DNA of 64,000 bases from Phycicoccus sp. Root101. Lineage in GTDB: Bacteria > Actinomycetota > Actinomycetes > Actinomycetales > Dermatophilaceae. Location of the stretch: assembly GCF_001426245.1 (NCBI RefSeq), contig NZ_LMCM01000010.1, forward strand, positions 353,830-417,829, written 5' to 3'. Position numbers and translations under genes: made by a program. The notes beneath the pieces are model-generated. The model had not been told where the DNA came from, did not search any database, and saw only the letters and a program-made list of their open reading frames with translations. Position 1 is the stretch's first letter. Each line of letters begins with the position of its first letter. Of this stretch, positions 26,261 through 34,855 are shown piece after piece.

Positions 26261-27319
26261 ATGACCGACATCGACAGCAGCATCTCGCTGGACCATCGGC
26301 CGGCCGGCGGGGACGAGGGAGCCGGCACGACGCCGACGACCATGCGAGCCGCCGTCCACGAGCGCTACGGCCGACCCGAGGACGTCGTGGCGGTGCGCAC
26401 CGTGCCCGTCCCCGCGGTCGGCCCGACCGATGTGCTCGTCCGTGTGGCGGCGGCCTCGGTCAACGCCCTGGACTGGCACTACGTCACCGGCCTGCCGATG
26501 TTCGCGCGACCGACGCTGGGGCTGCGCCGGCCCAAGCGGCAGGTCCCCGGTGCGGATGTCGCGGGGGTGGTGGAGGCGGTCGGCGCAGACGTCACCCGGC
26601 TCCGCCCGGGGGACCGGGTCTTCGGGGAGGTGTCCGGCGGGGCCTATGCGGAGTACGTGGTCGCGCCGGCCGACTGGCTCGTGCCGGTACCGGCCGGGGT
26701 CCAGCTGGAGCAGGCAGCCACCATCGGAGTCGCGGCGGAGACGGCCCTCCAGGGGCTGCGCGACTGGGGCGGACTGCAGCCCGGACAGCGGGTGCTGGTC
26801 AACGGCGCCTCGGGGGGTGTCGGCAACTTCGCCGTCCAGCTGGCCAAGGCCCTCGGCGCCTCCCACGTGACGGCGGTCTGCAGCACCCACAACCTCGAGG
26901 CGGCGCGACGGGCGGGCGCCGACCGGGTCGTCGACTACACCCGCGAGGACCTGCGGGCGGTGGGGGACACCTTCGACCTCTTCTTCGACAACGCCGGCAG
27001 CCTGAGCCTGCGCGACAGCCGCCGGCTGGTCGCGGACGGTGGAACGTACGCCATGGTGACCTCGCCCAAGTCCACGTGGCTGCACCCCCTGCCGCGCATG
27101 CTGAGCGTCCCGTTCGTCTTCGCGTTCGGCGGTCGCACGGCGCCCGCGTTCAAGGTCGCGTCCCGCAGCCGTTCCGACCTCGAGCTCCTGATCGACCTGG
27201 TGGCGCAGGGAAAGGTGAAGCCGGAGATGGATCGGCGCTGGTCGCTGGACGACGCCGCCGAGGCGCTGCGCGTGCAGGGCGAGTTCCACGCTCGCGGCAA
27301 GTCAGTCGTCATCCCCTGA
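26261..27319 (+). CDS. NAD(P)H-dependent quinone oxidoreductase (MDR, zinc-independent)
   Basis: This 352-residue medium-chain reductase has a GroES-like N-terminal domain (VLVRVAAASVNALDWHYVTG, PGADVAGVVEAVG, GDRVFGEV) and a Rossmann domain with VNGASGGVGNFAVQLAKALGA. The zinc-ligand cysteines of alcohol dehydrogenases are absent, pointing to quinone oxidoreductase-type reductases. ATG 26261 has GGGAGA upstream; the longer open frame runs through the promoter and is not used. It is divergent from and probably co-regulated with the TetR-VOC-MFS operon, fitting a quinone or electrophile response. Confidence 0.87.
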   Translation: MTDIDSSISLDHRPAGGDEGAGTTPTTMRAAVHERYGRPEDVVAVRTVPVPAVGPTDVLVRVAAASVNALDWHYVTGLPMFARPTLGLRRPKRQVPGADVAGVVEAVGADVTRLRPGDRVFGEVSGGAYAEYVVAPADWLVPVPAGVQLEQAATIGVAAETALQGLRDWGGLQPGQRVLVNGASGGVGNFAVQLAKALGASHVTAVCSTHNLEAARRAGADRVVDYTREDLRAVGDTFDLFFDNAGSLSLRDSRRLVADGGTYAMVTSPKSTWLHPLPRMLSVPFVFAFGGRTAPAFKVASRSRSDLELLIDLVAQGKVKPEMDRRWSLDDAAEALRVQGEFHARGKSVVIP

Positions 27320-27369
27320 CCCCAGTTCGGACCCGCCCCGCCCGCCGACCCCCGACCCCCGACCGACCC

Positions 27370-27424
27370 CTTCCGCGCTTTGGGTGCCCAGACGGTCGGG
27401 ATTCCGACCACCTGGGCACCCAAA
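27370..27424. repeat. Hairpin repeat, copy 1, upstream of the DUF559 gene
   Basis: Arms 27379-27399 and 27404-27424 pair over 21 bp with two wobble-type mismatches and a 4-nt loop. The 30 bp at 27370-27399 are identical to 28469-28498 downstream of the DUF559 gene. It lies 50 bp after the reductase stop, so it may also act as a terminator. Confidence 0.75.
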
Positions 27425-27441
27425 CTCCGGCAGCGGGCGGC

Positions 27442-27478
27442 GTCCACAGGGCTCCCGCTGCCGCCGGGGGATCCACAG
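27442..27478. promoter_or_regulatory. Paired TCCACAG boxes upstream of the DUF559 gene
   Basis: GTCCACAG at 27442-27449 and ATCCACAG at 27471-27478 are 29 bp apart. A weak -10-like CACCCT (27518-27523) lies 6 nt before the ATG at 27530. With a start point at 27530 the boxes are centred near -55 and -84, matching the pair before ssd/cpaE (-56 and -85). Confidence 0.6.
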
Positions 27479-27529
27479 GAGTGGACGCGGACGTCGTGAG
27501 CTCGCCGGGACGTCGACCACCCTGCCGTC

Positions 27530-28450
27530 ATGGGTGGGGAGCGGCTGTGGGAACGGCGACGGAGTGTCCAGCTGGCCGCAAGCGACAGGGACGGCGTCAT
27601 CTCTCGAGCGGACTTGCGCGACCTCGGAGTCGACCGCCACTCGGTCGCGCGGGAGGTGGCGGCCGGTCGATGGCGGCTGCACGGTCGCGTCACGGTGGCC
27701 GTGCACACGGGGAGCCTCTCACGCACTGCCTGGTGGTGGCGTGCCGTCTGGGAGGTGGGTCACGGCGCGGCGCTGGACGGCATCTCGGCGCTGCACGCAG
27801 CCGGACTGGAGAACTTCACGTCCGACGAGGTGCACGTGGCCGTCCCCCACCCGGCGGTGCCGCGACCCGTCGACGGGGTGGTCCTGCACCGCATACGCGA
27901 CCTGGACCTGGATCGGGACGCGGTCGGCGCGGGTCTGCCGCGGGTCCGATCCGAGGTCGCGACGATTCGCGCCGCGCAGTGGGCGGTCAGTGACCGGCAG
28001 GCCGCGCTCATCGTCTGCATGGCCGTGCAGCAGAGGCTCGTCCGAGCCGAGCAGCTGTGCCCCGTTCGGCACCCCGGCGCGCACTACGGCCGGACCCGGT
28101 TCGTGCGACGCCTCGTGCGCGACGTGGCTGACGGAGCGCAGTCCCTGGGCGAGCTCGACTTCGCGCGGCTGTGCCGCGAGCGGGGGTTGCCCGTGCCCAG
28201 TCGACAGGTGGTCCGTCGTGGCCATCGGGGTCGCCTCTACCTCGACGTGGCCTGGGAGGATCACGGCGTGGTCGTGGAGATCGACGGGGCGCAGCACCGG
28301 CAGGGGCTGGCCGTCACGTCGGACAACCTCCGTCGCAACTCGCTCACCCTCGGCGACGACATCGTGCTGACGATCGACCTGATCGGGCTGCGCCTGGAGG
28401 AGGACCTCTTCATGGCCCAGGTCGGGCAGGCGCTCCGTCGAGCCGCCTGA
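27530..28450 (+). CDS. DUF559 (Vsr-like nuclease fold) protein with AbiEi-like N-terminus
   Basis: This 306-residue protein has an N-terminal winged-helix like the AbiEi_4 antitoxin type (GVISRADLRDLGVDRHSVAREVAAGRWRLHGR, about residues 23-54) and a C-terminal DUF559 domain of the PD-(D/E)xK superfamily (RLYLDVAWEDHGVVVEIDGAQHRQ, about residues 228-251, then RRNSLTLGDDIVLTI). DUF559 proteins are abundant orphans in actinobacteria; nuclease activity is assumed from the fold, not shown. The gene is flanked by two copies of a hairpin repeat and preceded by the TCCACAG pair. The ATG is probably leaderless. No partner toxin is adjacent. Confidence 0.82.
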   Translation: MGGERLWERRRSVQLAASDRDGVISRADLRDLGVDRHSVAREVAAGRWRLHGRVTVAVHTGSLSRTAWWWRAVWEVGHGAALDGISALHAAGLENFTSDEVHVAVPHPAVPRPVDGVVLHRIRDLDLDRDAVGAGLPRVRSEVATIRAAQWAVSDRQAALIVCMAVQQRLVRAEQLCPVRHPGAHYGRTRFVRRLVRDVADGAQSLGELDFARLCRERGLPVPSRQVVRRGHRGRLYLDVAWEDHGVVVEIDGAQHRQGLAVTSDNLRRNSLTLGDDIVLTIDLIGLRLEEDLFMAQVGQALRRAA

Positions 28451-28468
28451 CCGGCTGCCTCTCTCTTT

Positions 28469-28523
28469 CTTCCGCGCTTTGGGTGCCCAGACGGTCGGAT
28501 TTCCGACCGTCTGGGCACCCAAA
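28469..28523. repeat. Hairpin repeat, copy 2, downstream of the DUF559 gene
   Basis: Arms 28478-28498 and 28503-28523 pair perfectly over 21 bp around a 4-nt loop. The leading 30 bp (28469-28498) are identical to copy 1. It starts 18 bp after the DUF559 stop and may terminate transcription, but the high identity between copies suggests an interspersed repeat family. Confidence 0.78.
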
Positions 28524-28591
28524 GCCAGGCCGGGGCGGCGTCGGGGCGGCATCGGGGCCGGGGCGGGGTGGGGCGGGCTTGGAGGGTGGGG

Positions 28592-29395
28592 CTACGCGAA
28601 CTGCCAGGAACGCTTGCTCAGGCCGAACCAGAACCCGTCGATGACGCTCTGGTTCTCCAGCGACCCGGACTCGTATGCCGCGCCGAGACTCACGTAGAGG
28701 GGGGCCCAGTGCTCGGTGCGCGGGTGGGCCTCGAGGGCAGCGGGGGCCTTGTGGACGAAGTCGAGGATGCCGTCGACATCTTGGCGCTCGAGCGCCTCGG
28801 CGGCCCAGTGGTCGAACTCGCTCGAGGCGGCCGGGGGAGTGCCGTCAGGGCCGGCCGACGGGTTGAACCAGCGCAGGTTGTGGGTGGTGAACCCCGAACC
28901 CACGATCAGCGTGCCCTCGTCGCGCAGCGGGGCGAGCTTGCGACCGATCTCGAACAGGGCCCTGGGGTCCAGTGTCGGCATCGACATCTGCAGGACGGGG
29001 ATGTCCGCCTCGGGGTACATCTCGACGAGCGGCACGTAGGCGCCGTGGTCCAGGCCGCGCGACTCGTCCCGGTGGACCGGGGTCTCGGACGACTGCACGA
29101 GCTTGGTGATGCTGTCCGCGAGCTCGGGCGCACCCGGGGCGGCATACGTGACGTCGTAGTACTTCTGGGGAAAGCCCCAGAAGTCGTACACGAGGGGGAC
29201 GTCGCCGGAGGTCGCGCTGAGGGCGAGCGGGGCCTCCTCCCAGTGCGCCGACACCATGAGGATGTTGGTGGGCTTGCCGAAGCGGCCGGACCAGTCGGAC
29301 AGCTGGCGGGTCCAGCGGGGGTCGTCCGCCAGCGGCGGCGCGCCGTGGCTGAGGTACAGCACGGGCTGCCGCTCGGGCAGGGAGGACTCGGTCAT
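28592..29395 (-). CDS. DODA-type extradiol aromatic ring-opening dioxygenase
   Basis: This 267-residue protein belongs to the LigB/YgiD family of iron- or zinc-dependent ring-cleaving dioxygenases. Conserved His motifs are visible: LSHGAPP, VSAHWEEA, RGLDHGAYVPL and SGFTTHN. Relatives cleave 3,4-dihydroxyphenylalanine or other catechols; the substrate here is open. ATG 29395 is preferred over the in-frame ATG at 29410 because a minus-strand TACACT (29402-29407) lies 6 nt upstream of it, giving a leaderless message. No regulator gene is adjacent. Confidence 0.87.
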   Translation of the reverse strand: MTESSLPERQPVLYLSHGAPPLADDPRWTRQLSDWSGRFGKPTNILMVSAHWEEAPLALSATSGDVPLVYDFWGFPQKYYDVTYAAPGAPELADSITKLVQSSETPVHRDESRGLDHGAYVPLVEMYPEADIPVLQMSMPTLDPRALFEIGRKLAPLRDEGTLIVGSGFTTHNLRWFNPSAGPDGTPPAASSEFDHWAAEALERQDVDGILDFVHKAPAALEAHPRTEHWAPLYVSLGAAYESGSLENQSVIDGFWFGLSKRSWQFA

Positions 29396-29401
29396 GACAT
29401 C

Positions 29402-29430
29402 AGTGTACATCTACTTGAACTTTCAACCAA
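29402..29430 (-). promoter_or_regulatory. Promoter and TTGAA-N2-TTCAA operator of the dioxygenase gene
   Basis: On the minus strand TTGGTT (29425-29430), 17-bp spacer, TACACT (29402-29407) forms a promoter. A dyad TTGAACTTTCAA (29415-29426) overlaps the spacer. Similar A/T-rich dyads are used by MarR-type regulators of redox or aromatic response genes (inference). Confidence 0.6.
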
Positions 29431-29582
29431 GTGCTCGAGGCAGACCGCTCAGGACCAGCACCAGGCACGTCCGCGAGACCGGACGAGGCAGATTTGACGG
29501 GACCGGCTACCGTCTTTCGCGTTGCCATGTCCACGCTGCGACGAATCCGCAGCACATGGGAGCAGGAACCGAGGAAGAGAAC

Positions 29583-32378
29583 GTGGCTGAAGGGCGCAAG
29601 CTCGTCATCGTCGAGTCGCCGGCCAAGGCGAAGACGATCGGCGGATACCTGGGCAAGGACTGGGACGTCGAGGCGTCCGTCGGTCACATCCGCGACATCC
29701 CGACCCCGTCGGAGATGCCCGCAGACATCAAGAAGGGCCCGTTCGGCCGGTTCGGCGTCGACGTGGACAACGGCTTCGAGGCCTACTACGTCGTCGACAA
29801 CGACAAGAAGAAGAAGGTCGCCGAGCTCAAGCGCCTGCTCAAGAACGCCGACGAGCTCTACCTGGCCACTGATGAGGACCGCGAGGGCGAGGCGATCGCC
29901 TGGCACCTGCTCGAGGTGCTCAAGCCCAAGGTCCCGGTCAAGCGCATGGTGTTCCACGAGATCACCAAGGAGGCCATCCAGCGCGCCTCCACCAACACCC
30001 GTGACCTCGACGTCGCGCTCGTCGACGCCCAGGAGACCCGCCGCATCCTCGACCGCCTGTACGGCTACGAGGTCAGCCCGGTCCTGTGGCGCAAGGTCAA
30101 GGCGGGACTGTCCGCCGGCCGTGTGCAGTCCGTCGCCACCCGCATCGTCGTGGAGCGCGAGCGCGAGCGGATGGCGTTCGTCCGTGCGTCCTACTGGGAC
30201 GTCGAGGGCGACTTCACGCCCGACGGCGCGTCGAACCAGTTCACGGCGCGGCTCAGCTCCGTCGACGGCAACCGCGTCGCCATGGGCCGTGACTTCAACG
30301 ACGACGGCACCCTGAAGGGCAAGTCGGTCGTCCACCTCGACCAGGCCACCGCGACCTCGATCGCGACCCAGGTGCTCACCTGCCAGGTGGCCGTGACCAG
30401 CGTCCAGGAGAAGCCGTACACCCGGCGTCCCAGCGCTCCGTTCACGACCAGCACCCTGCAGCAGGAGGCCTCCCGCAAGCTGCGCCTCTCCTCGAAGAAC
30501 GCCATGCGCGTCGCGCAGCGCCTCTACGAGAACGGCTACATCACCTACATGCGTACCGACAGCACCACGCTGTCGGAGGCCGCCCTCACCGCCGCGCGCC
30601 AGCAGGCCCGGGACCTGTATGGGGCCGAGTACGTCCCCCAGTCGCCTCGCCTCTACGAGAAGAAGGTCAAGAACGCGCAGGAGGCCCACGAGGCCATCCG
30701 TCCCGCCGGGGACCGCTTCCGGACGCCGGCGCAGGTGGCCGGCGAGCTGCGCGGTGACGAGTTCGCGCTCTACGAGCTGATCTGGAAGCGCACCGTCGCC
30801 TCGCAGATGGCCGACGCGCGTGGCTCGACCGCCACCGTGAAGCTCGGCGGCACGCTCGAGGACGGCCGGGTCGTGGAGTTCAGCGCCTCCGGAACGGTCA
30901 TCACGTTCCGCGGCTTCCTCGCGGCATACGAGGAGGGTCGTGACGAGGAGCGCGCGTCCAAGGCCGCCGAGGCCGAGGAGGAGCGCCGCCTCCCGAAGCT
31001 GAGCGAGGGCGTCTCCCTCACCGTCGTCCGGGCCGAACCGGACGGCCACGAGACCACGCCGCCGCCGCGCTACACCGAGGCGACGCTCGTGAAAGCCATG
31101 GAGGAGAAGGGAATCGGTCGTCCGTCGACCTACGCCTCCACCGTCGGCACGATCCAGGACCGTGGCTACGTCAACACGCGTGGCTCGGCCCTGATCCCGA
31201 CCTGGCTCGCGTTCGCCGTGACGCGGCTGCTTGAGGAGCACTTCACCGAGCTCGTCGACTACGACTTCACGGCCTCGATGGAGGAGGACCTCGACCGCAT
31301 CGCGGGCGGCGACGCACAGCGCGCGGAGTGGCTCAAGCGGTTCTACTTCGGTGAGGGTGATGGGGCGCTCGTCGGCTCCGAGCCTGGCCTGCCCGACGCG
31401 GGCAACGCGCACCTGGGCCTCAAGCAGCTCGTCGAGGACCTCGGTGACATCGACGCCCGCGCGATCTCGACGATCGACATCGGCGAGGGGATCGTCGTCC
31501 GCGTCGGCCGCTACGGCCCGTACGTCGAGGAGACCGTCCCGCGCGGTGTCGACCTGTCGACCGGTGAGATGACCGACGACGCCGACACCACGCCGCGTCG
31601 CGCCACCATCAACGACGACATCGCCCCCGACGAGATGACCCCGGCCAGGGCGCGTGAGCTGCTCGAGCAGTCCGCCGACGACGGCAAGGTCCTGGGCCAG
31701 GACCCGGAGAACGGTCGCGACATCGTGGCCAAGGCCGGGCGCTACGGGCCGTACGTCACCGAGGTCCTCGACGAGGAGACCGCGGCGCTCAAGGGCAAGA
31801 ACAAGGTCAAGCCGCGCACCGCGTCGTTGTTCAAGGACATGGACCTCGCGACCATGGACCTCGAGACCGCGCTCAAGCTGCTCAGCTTGCCCCGCGTCGT
31901 CGGCACCTCCACGGAGGAGGACGGCAGCGTCGTCGAGATCACGGCGCAGAACGGCCGGTACGGCCCCTACCTCAAGAAGGGCACCGACTCCCGGTCCCTG
32001 GTCACCGAGCAGCAGCTCTTCGACATCACGCTCGAGGAGGCGCTGGCGATCTACGCCCAGCCCAAGCAGCGCGGCCGCGCCGCCTCGGCGCCGCTCAAGG
32101 AGCTCGGCAACGACCCGGTGTCCGGGCGCCCGATGGTGGTCAAGGACGGCCGGTTCGGTCCGTACGTCACCGACGGCGAGACCAACTCGACCCTGCGCAA
32201 GGGCGACGAGCCCGAGTCGATGACGCCCGAGCGTGGTGCCGAGCTGTTGGCCGAGAAGCGCGCCAAGGGTCCGACGACCCGCAAGCGCGCGGCCAAGAAG
32301 GCCCCGGCCAAGAAGGCTGCGAAGAAGACGACCGCCAAGAAGACCACCACGAAGAAGGCCGCCGCCAAGAAGGCCTGA
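29583..32378 (+). CDS. topA: DNA topoisomerase I
   Basis: This 931-residue type IA topoisomerase relaxes negative supercoils. It starts with the Toprim domain (KLVIVESPAKAKTIGGYLG, ATDEDREGEAIAWHL), followed by the core with the active-site Tyr322 in ITYMRTDST and the EAHEAIRPA motif. The C-terminus lacks zinc fingers and has repeated Topo_C modules (RYGPYV or RFGPYV, several copies), then a Lys/Ala-rich tail (about the last 35 residues), as in other actinobacteria. GTG 29583 is chosen because GAGGAAG lies 5 nt upstream; ATG 29556 is in frame but less likely. The gene stands alone. Confidence 0.96.
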   Translation: MAEGRKLVIVESPAKAKTIGGYLGKDWDVEASVGHIRDIPTPSEMPADIKKGPFGRFGVDVDNGFEAYYVVDNDKKKKVAELKRLLKNADELYLATDEDREGEAIAWHLLEVLKPKVPVKRMVFHEITKEAIQRASTNTRDLDVALVDAQETRRILDRLYGYEVSPVLWRKVKAGLSAGRVQSVATRIVVERERERMAFVRASYWDVEGDFTPDGASNQFTARLSSVDGNRVAMGRDFNDDGTLKGKSVVHLDQATATSIATQVLTCQVAVTSVQEKPYTRRPSAPFTTSTLQQEASRKLRLSSKNAMRVAQRLYENGYITYMRTDSTTLSEAALTAARQQARDLYGAEYVPQSPRLYEKKVKNAQEAHEAIRPAGDRFRTPAQVAGELRGDEFALYELIWKRTVASQMADARGSTATVKLGGTLEDGRVVEFSASGTVITFRGFLAAYEEGRDEERASKAAEAEEERRLPKLSEGVSLTVVRAEPDGHETTPPPRYTEATLVKAMEEKGIGRPSTYASTVGTIQDRGYVNTRGSALIPTWLAFAVTRLLEEHFTELVDYDFTASMEEDLDRIAGGDAQRAEWLKRFYFGEGDGALVGSEPGLPDAGNAHLGLKQLVEDLGDIDARAISTIDIGEGIVVRVGRYGPYVEETVPRGVDLSTGEMTDDADTTPRRATINDDIAPDEMTPARARELLEQSADDGKVLGQDPENGRDIVAKAGRYGPYVTEVLDEETAALKGKNKVKPRTASLFKDMDLATMDLETALKLLSLPRVVGTSTEEDGSVVEITAQNGRYGPYLKKGTDSRSLVTEQQLFDITLEEALAIYAQPKQRGRAASAPLKELGNDPVSGRPMVVKDGRFGPYVTDGETNSTLRKGDEPESMTPERGAELLAEKRAKGPTTRKRAAKKAPAKKAAKKTTAKKTTTKKAAAKKA

Positions 32379-32480
32379 GGAACGTTGCCGGTTCGCGCAA
32401 GTTCCGCCGCTCCCGGCCCGCGACGCGCCGTACCCGTCTAGGCTCCCGCCAGCATCAGCTGGAACTGGGGAGCAGAGGGT

Positions 32481-34733
32481 ATGGCGCGTCGTCGCGTTCG
32501 GGGAATGGTCGCCGTGGTCGGTGGGGTCGTCGCGACCCTCGTGTCGGGTCTGCTGACCGCCACACCAGCCAGCGCCGCGGCCGGACCGGTCATCACGTCC
32601 ATCTCGGTGAGCACCAACGCCGTCAAGGCGCCAGGCGAGGTGGTGCTGTCCTACACCGCGACCACCACCGCCCCCGTGGACGAGGCTCTGGCCGGGTACA
32701 AGGACCCAGCCGGCCGGCTCTACTCGGTCAACCTGTCGAAGGGAACGTCAGGCTCGGGGACCCGGAAGGTGCCGGACGGGGTGCAGAACGGGACGTGGAC
32801 GTTGCAGTACGTCTTCCTCACGTACTCCCCGAACGACTTCACGTACGCCTGCAACCCGTCGTACGCCAGCACTAACGCCAAGTGCACCGAGACCCGGGAC
32901 CTGTCGCCGTACGACGTCGTGGTGTCGGGGTCCACCGAGGACTTCGACGCGCCGGTGCTGCGATCCGTGTCGGTGACCCCCACGACAGCCGCTCCGTCCG
33001 CACCTCTGACCGTCAGCTTCCGGGCCGATGACGTACTCGGCGTCGCGGACGTGAAGGCGACCTGGAAGCACAGGACTCGAGCGGACTGGGTCACCACCCA
33101 GTTCAGCGGGCGCAATGGCCTCGCCGACGGTGAGTACACGCAGAACCTCCCGGCAACCATCTACAACGGTGAATACGACCTCCAGTCGCTGGTGCTGAAG
33201 GACCCCAACGGTTTCCGCTCCACCTATGCGTCCGACGGCTCTGTCACCTATCAGGCCTCGCCGGGCATCTTCTTTCCGCAGCCGGTGCGCCCACCAGGCA
33301 CCCACACGATCGACTTCAGCGCCGCGACCTTCCATCTCACTGGCTCCACGGTGGACGGCGATGCGCCCGTCATCACGAGCCTTGCCCTGCAGCGTCCCTC
33401 TCCTTCGGCGAAAGATCCGACAGGGCTGCGCTTCACCGCCACAGACCGTCAAGGTGGGGTCAGCTTCATGAACTCGACCTGGGCTGTCGAGCCCGGCGGC
33501 GGCAGCACAGGACCGCTGGCGGCGTTCGACCTCGCGTTGAACGATGTTCTCCCGTTGCCGGGAACCCCGGGTGCGACTTATCGGCTGAGCACCATTCGGA
33601 TCAAGGACCGGCAGGGAAACCTGGCCACCTACTCCCGCGACGGTGTCGTGCTGTTGGCCGACGGGACCACAACGACCCATGCGCTGAACTTCCCGTCGCT
33701 CGACTTCACGCTGCGGCCGAGCGCTCCTCGGGTCCAGGCCCGAAGTCGTCCCCAGTCGGCCAAGCTCTCGGTGACCTCGTTCGGCAGTGGCGCGGGTGTC
33801 ACGGGGTACAGGGTCGTGGTGAGTCCGGGTGGCAAGGTCCTGAACCTTTCAGCGCCCGACGCCACGGGCCTGGCCGAAGCGCAGGTCAACGGTCTGACGA
33901 ACGGGATCCCCTACACGATCGCGGTCACGCCGCAGAGCAACGTCGGGCCCGGTCCCACGACGACGGTGTCAGTGACGCCGATGATCTCCGGGAACGTCTG
34001 GGGAGCCGGGGACGTGAACATCGACCGGCGCGACGACCTCTTCGCGCGACTGCCGGCAGGACAGGTGCGGCTCTACCGTGGCGCCGGGTTCCCGAAGTTC
34101 AAGGCCGCAACCACCGTCACGGACCTCCCTTCGAGCCGCAACTTCCCGTCGGGCCGGATCTACGGGTACACGGCGTTCCTCACGATCAACCAGAACGGTG
34201 GCCTCGAGGGAAACATGGTCGACCGGGACGGGAAGTCGCTCGGGTCGACCATCAGCGGGACCGGCTGGGGGAGCATGCGCTCCATCGACGGCAGCGCCGA
34301 CTTCTCGGGCGATGGTCTGCCCGACATCGTGGCGGTGACGTCGACCGGTGCGATGCGGCTCTACAAGGGCAACGGCCAGGGGAGGTTCGCCGCGGGGACC
34401 CAGATCGGGACCGGCTGGGGTTCGATGGTCCGGGTCTTCGTCCCCGGGGACGTGACCGGTGACCGCAGGGCCGATGTCATGGCGGTCGACGCGACCGGGG
34501 TCCTGTGGATCTACCGCGGCAATGGCAAGGGTGCTCTGACCTCGCGGGTCAAGGTCGGCTCGGGCTGGGGTGGGCTCGGTGCGCTGTTCTCTGCGCGCGA
34601 CGCGAACGGTGACAGCCGTGGCGACCTCGGGGCGATCACGATGAACGGTGAGCTGCGGTTCTACAAGGGCCGCGGCAACGGCACCTTCACCGGCGCGACC
34701 GTCGCCGGCACCGGCTGGGGCTCCTTCCTCTAG
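32481..34733 (+). CDS. Secreted FG-GAP/VCBS repeat protein
   Basis: This 750-residue exported protein has a signal peptide (VAVVGGVVATLVSGLLTATPASA). Residues 30-410 form Ig-like beta domains, then comes a fibronectin-III-like segment (residues 415-510), and the C-terminus holds at least four FG-GAP/VCBS units with GTGWGSM-type blade ends and Ca-binding-like loops (DFSGDGLPDI, DVTGDRRADV, DANGDSRGDL). Such propellers bind ligands or surfaces. There is no sorting signal, so it should be released. A GGGGAGCAGAGGG ribosome-binding site precedes the ATG. The gene is solitary and is followed by a large hairpin repeat. Confidence 0.85.
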   Translation: MARRRVRGMVAVVGGVVATLVSGLLTATPASAAAGPVITSISVSTNAVKAPGEVVLSYTATTTAPVDEALAGYKDPAGRLYSVNLSKGTSGSGTRKVPDGVQNGTWTLQYVFLTYSPNDFTYACNPSYASTNAKCTETRDLSPYDVVVSGSTEDFDAPVLRSVSVTPTTAAPSAPLTVSFRADDVLGVADVKATWKHRTRADWVTTQFSGRNGLADGEYTQNLPATIYNGEYDLQSLVLKDPNGFRSTYASDGSVTYQASPGIFFPQPVRPPGTHTIDFSAATFHLTGSTVDGDAPVITSLALQRPSPSAKDPTGLRFTATDRQGGVSFMNSTWAVEPGGGSTGPLAAFDLALNDVLPLPGTPGATYRLSTIRIKDRQGNLATYSRDGVVLLADGTTTTHALNFPSLDFTLRPSAPRVQARSRPQSAKLSVTSFGSGAGVTGYRVVVSPGGKVLNLSAPDATGLAEAQVNGLTNGIPYTIAVTPQSNVGPGPTTTVSVTPMISGNVWGAGDVNIDRRDDLFARLPAGQVRLYRGAGFPKFKAATTVTDLPSSRNFPSGRIYGYTAFLTINQNGGLEGNMVDRDGKSLGSTISGTGWGSMRSIDGSADFSGDGLPDIVAVTSTGAMRLYKGNGQGRFAAGTQIGTGWGSMVRVFVPGDVTGDRRADVMAVDATGVLWIYRGNGKGALTSRVKVGSGWGGLGALFSARDANGDSRGDLGAITMNGELRFYKGRGNGTFTGATVAGTGWGSFL

Positions 34734-34751
34734 AACCAGCCGGTCGACCCC

Positions 34752-34809
34752 GCCCACGAAACTGCGCTCTGCCCATGGAACTTCGTGGGCAGAGCGCACT
34801 TTCGTGGGC
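34752..34809. repeat. Large hairpin repeat with 24-bp arms
   Basis: Arms 34752-34775 and 34786-34809 pair over 24 bp with one mismatch around a 10-nt loop. The element also has a direct repeat of TTCGTGGGC (34782-34790, 34801-34809). It lies 19 bp after the FG-GAP gene stop, so it could be a terminator, but its size and symmetry are like an interspersed palindromic element. Confidence 0.75.
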
Positions 34810-34855
34810 TGGGTGGCAACCCGCGCGCCAACGGTGGCGGCTACGGTGAGGCACC

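Noticed and set aside
27370-28523. Insertion sequence around the DUF559 gene
   Set aside because: No transposase motifs are present and the flanking hairpins are direct, not terminal inverted, copies; kept only as a repeat-bounded gene.
29256-29582. Upstream extension of topA by about 109 codons
   Set aside because: The extension lacks homology and overlaps the dioxygenase promoter; GTG 29583 has a good ribosome-binding site directly before KLVIVESPAKAKTI.
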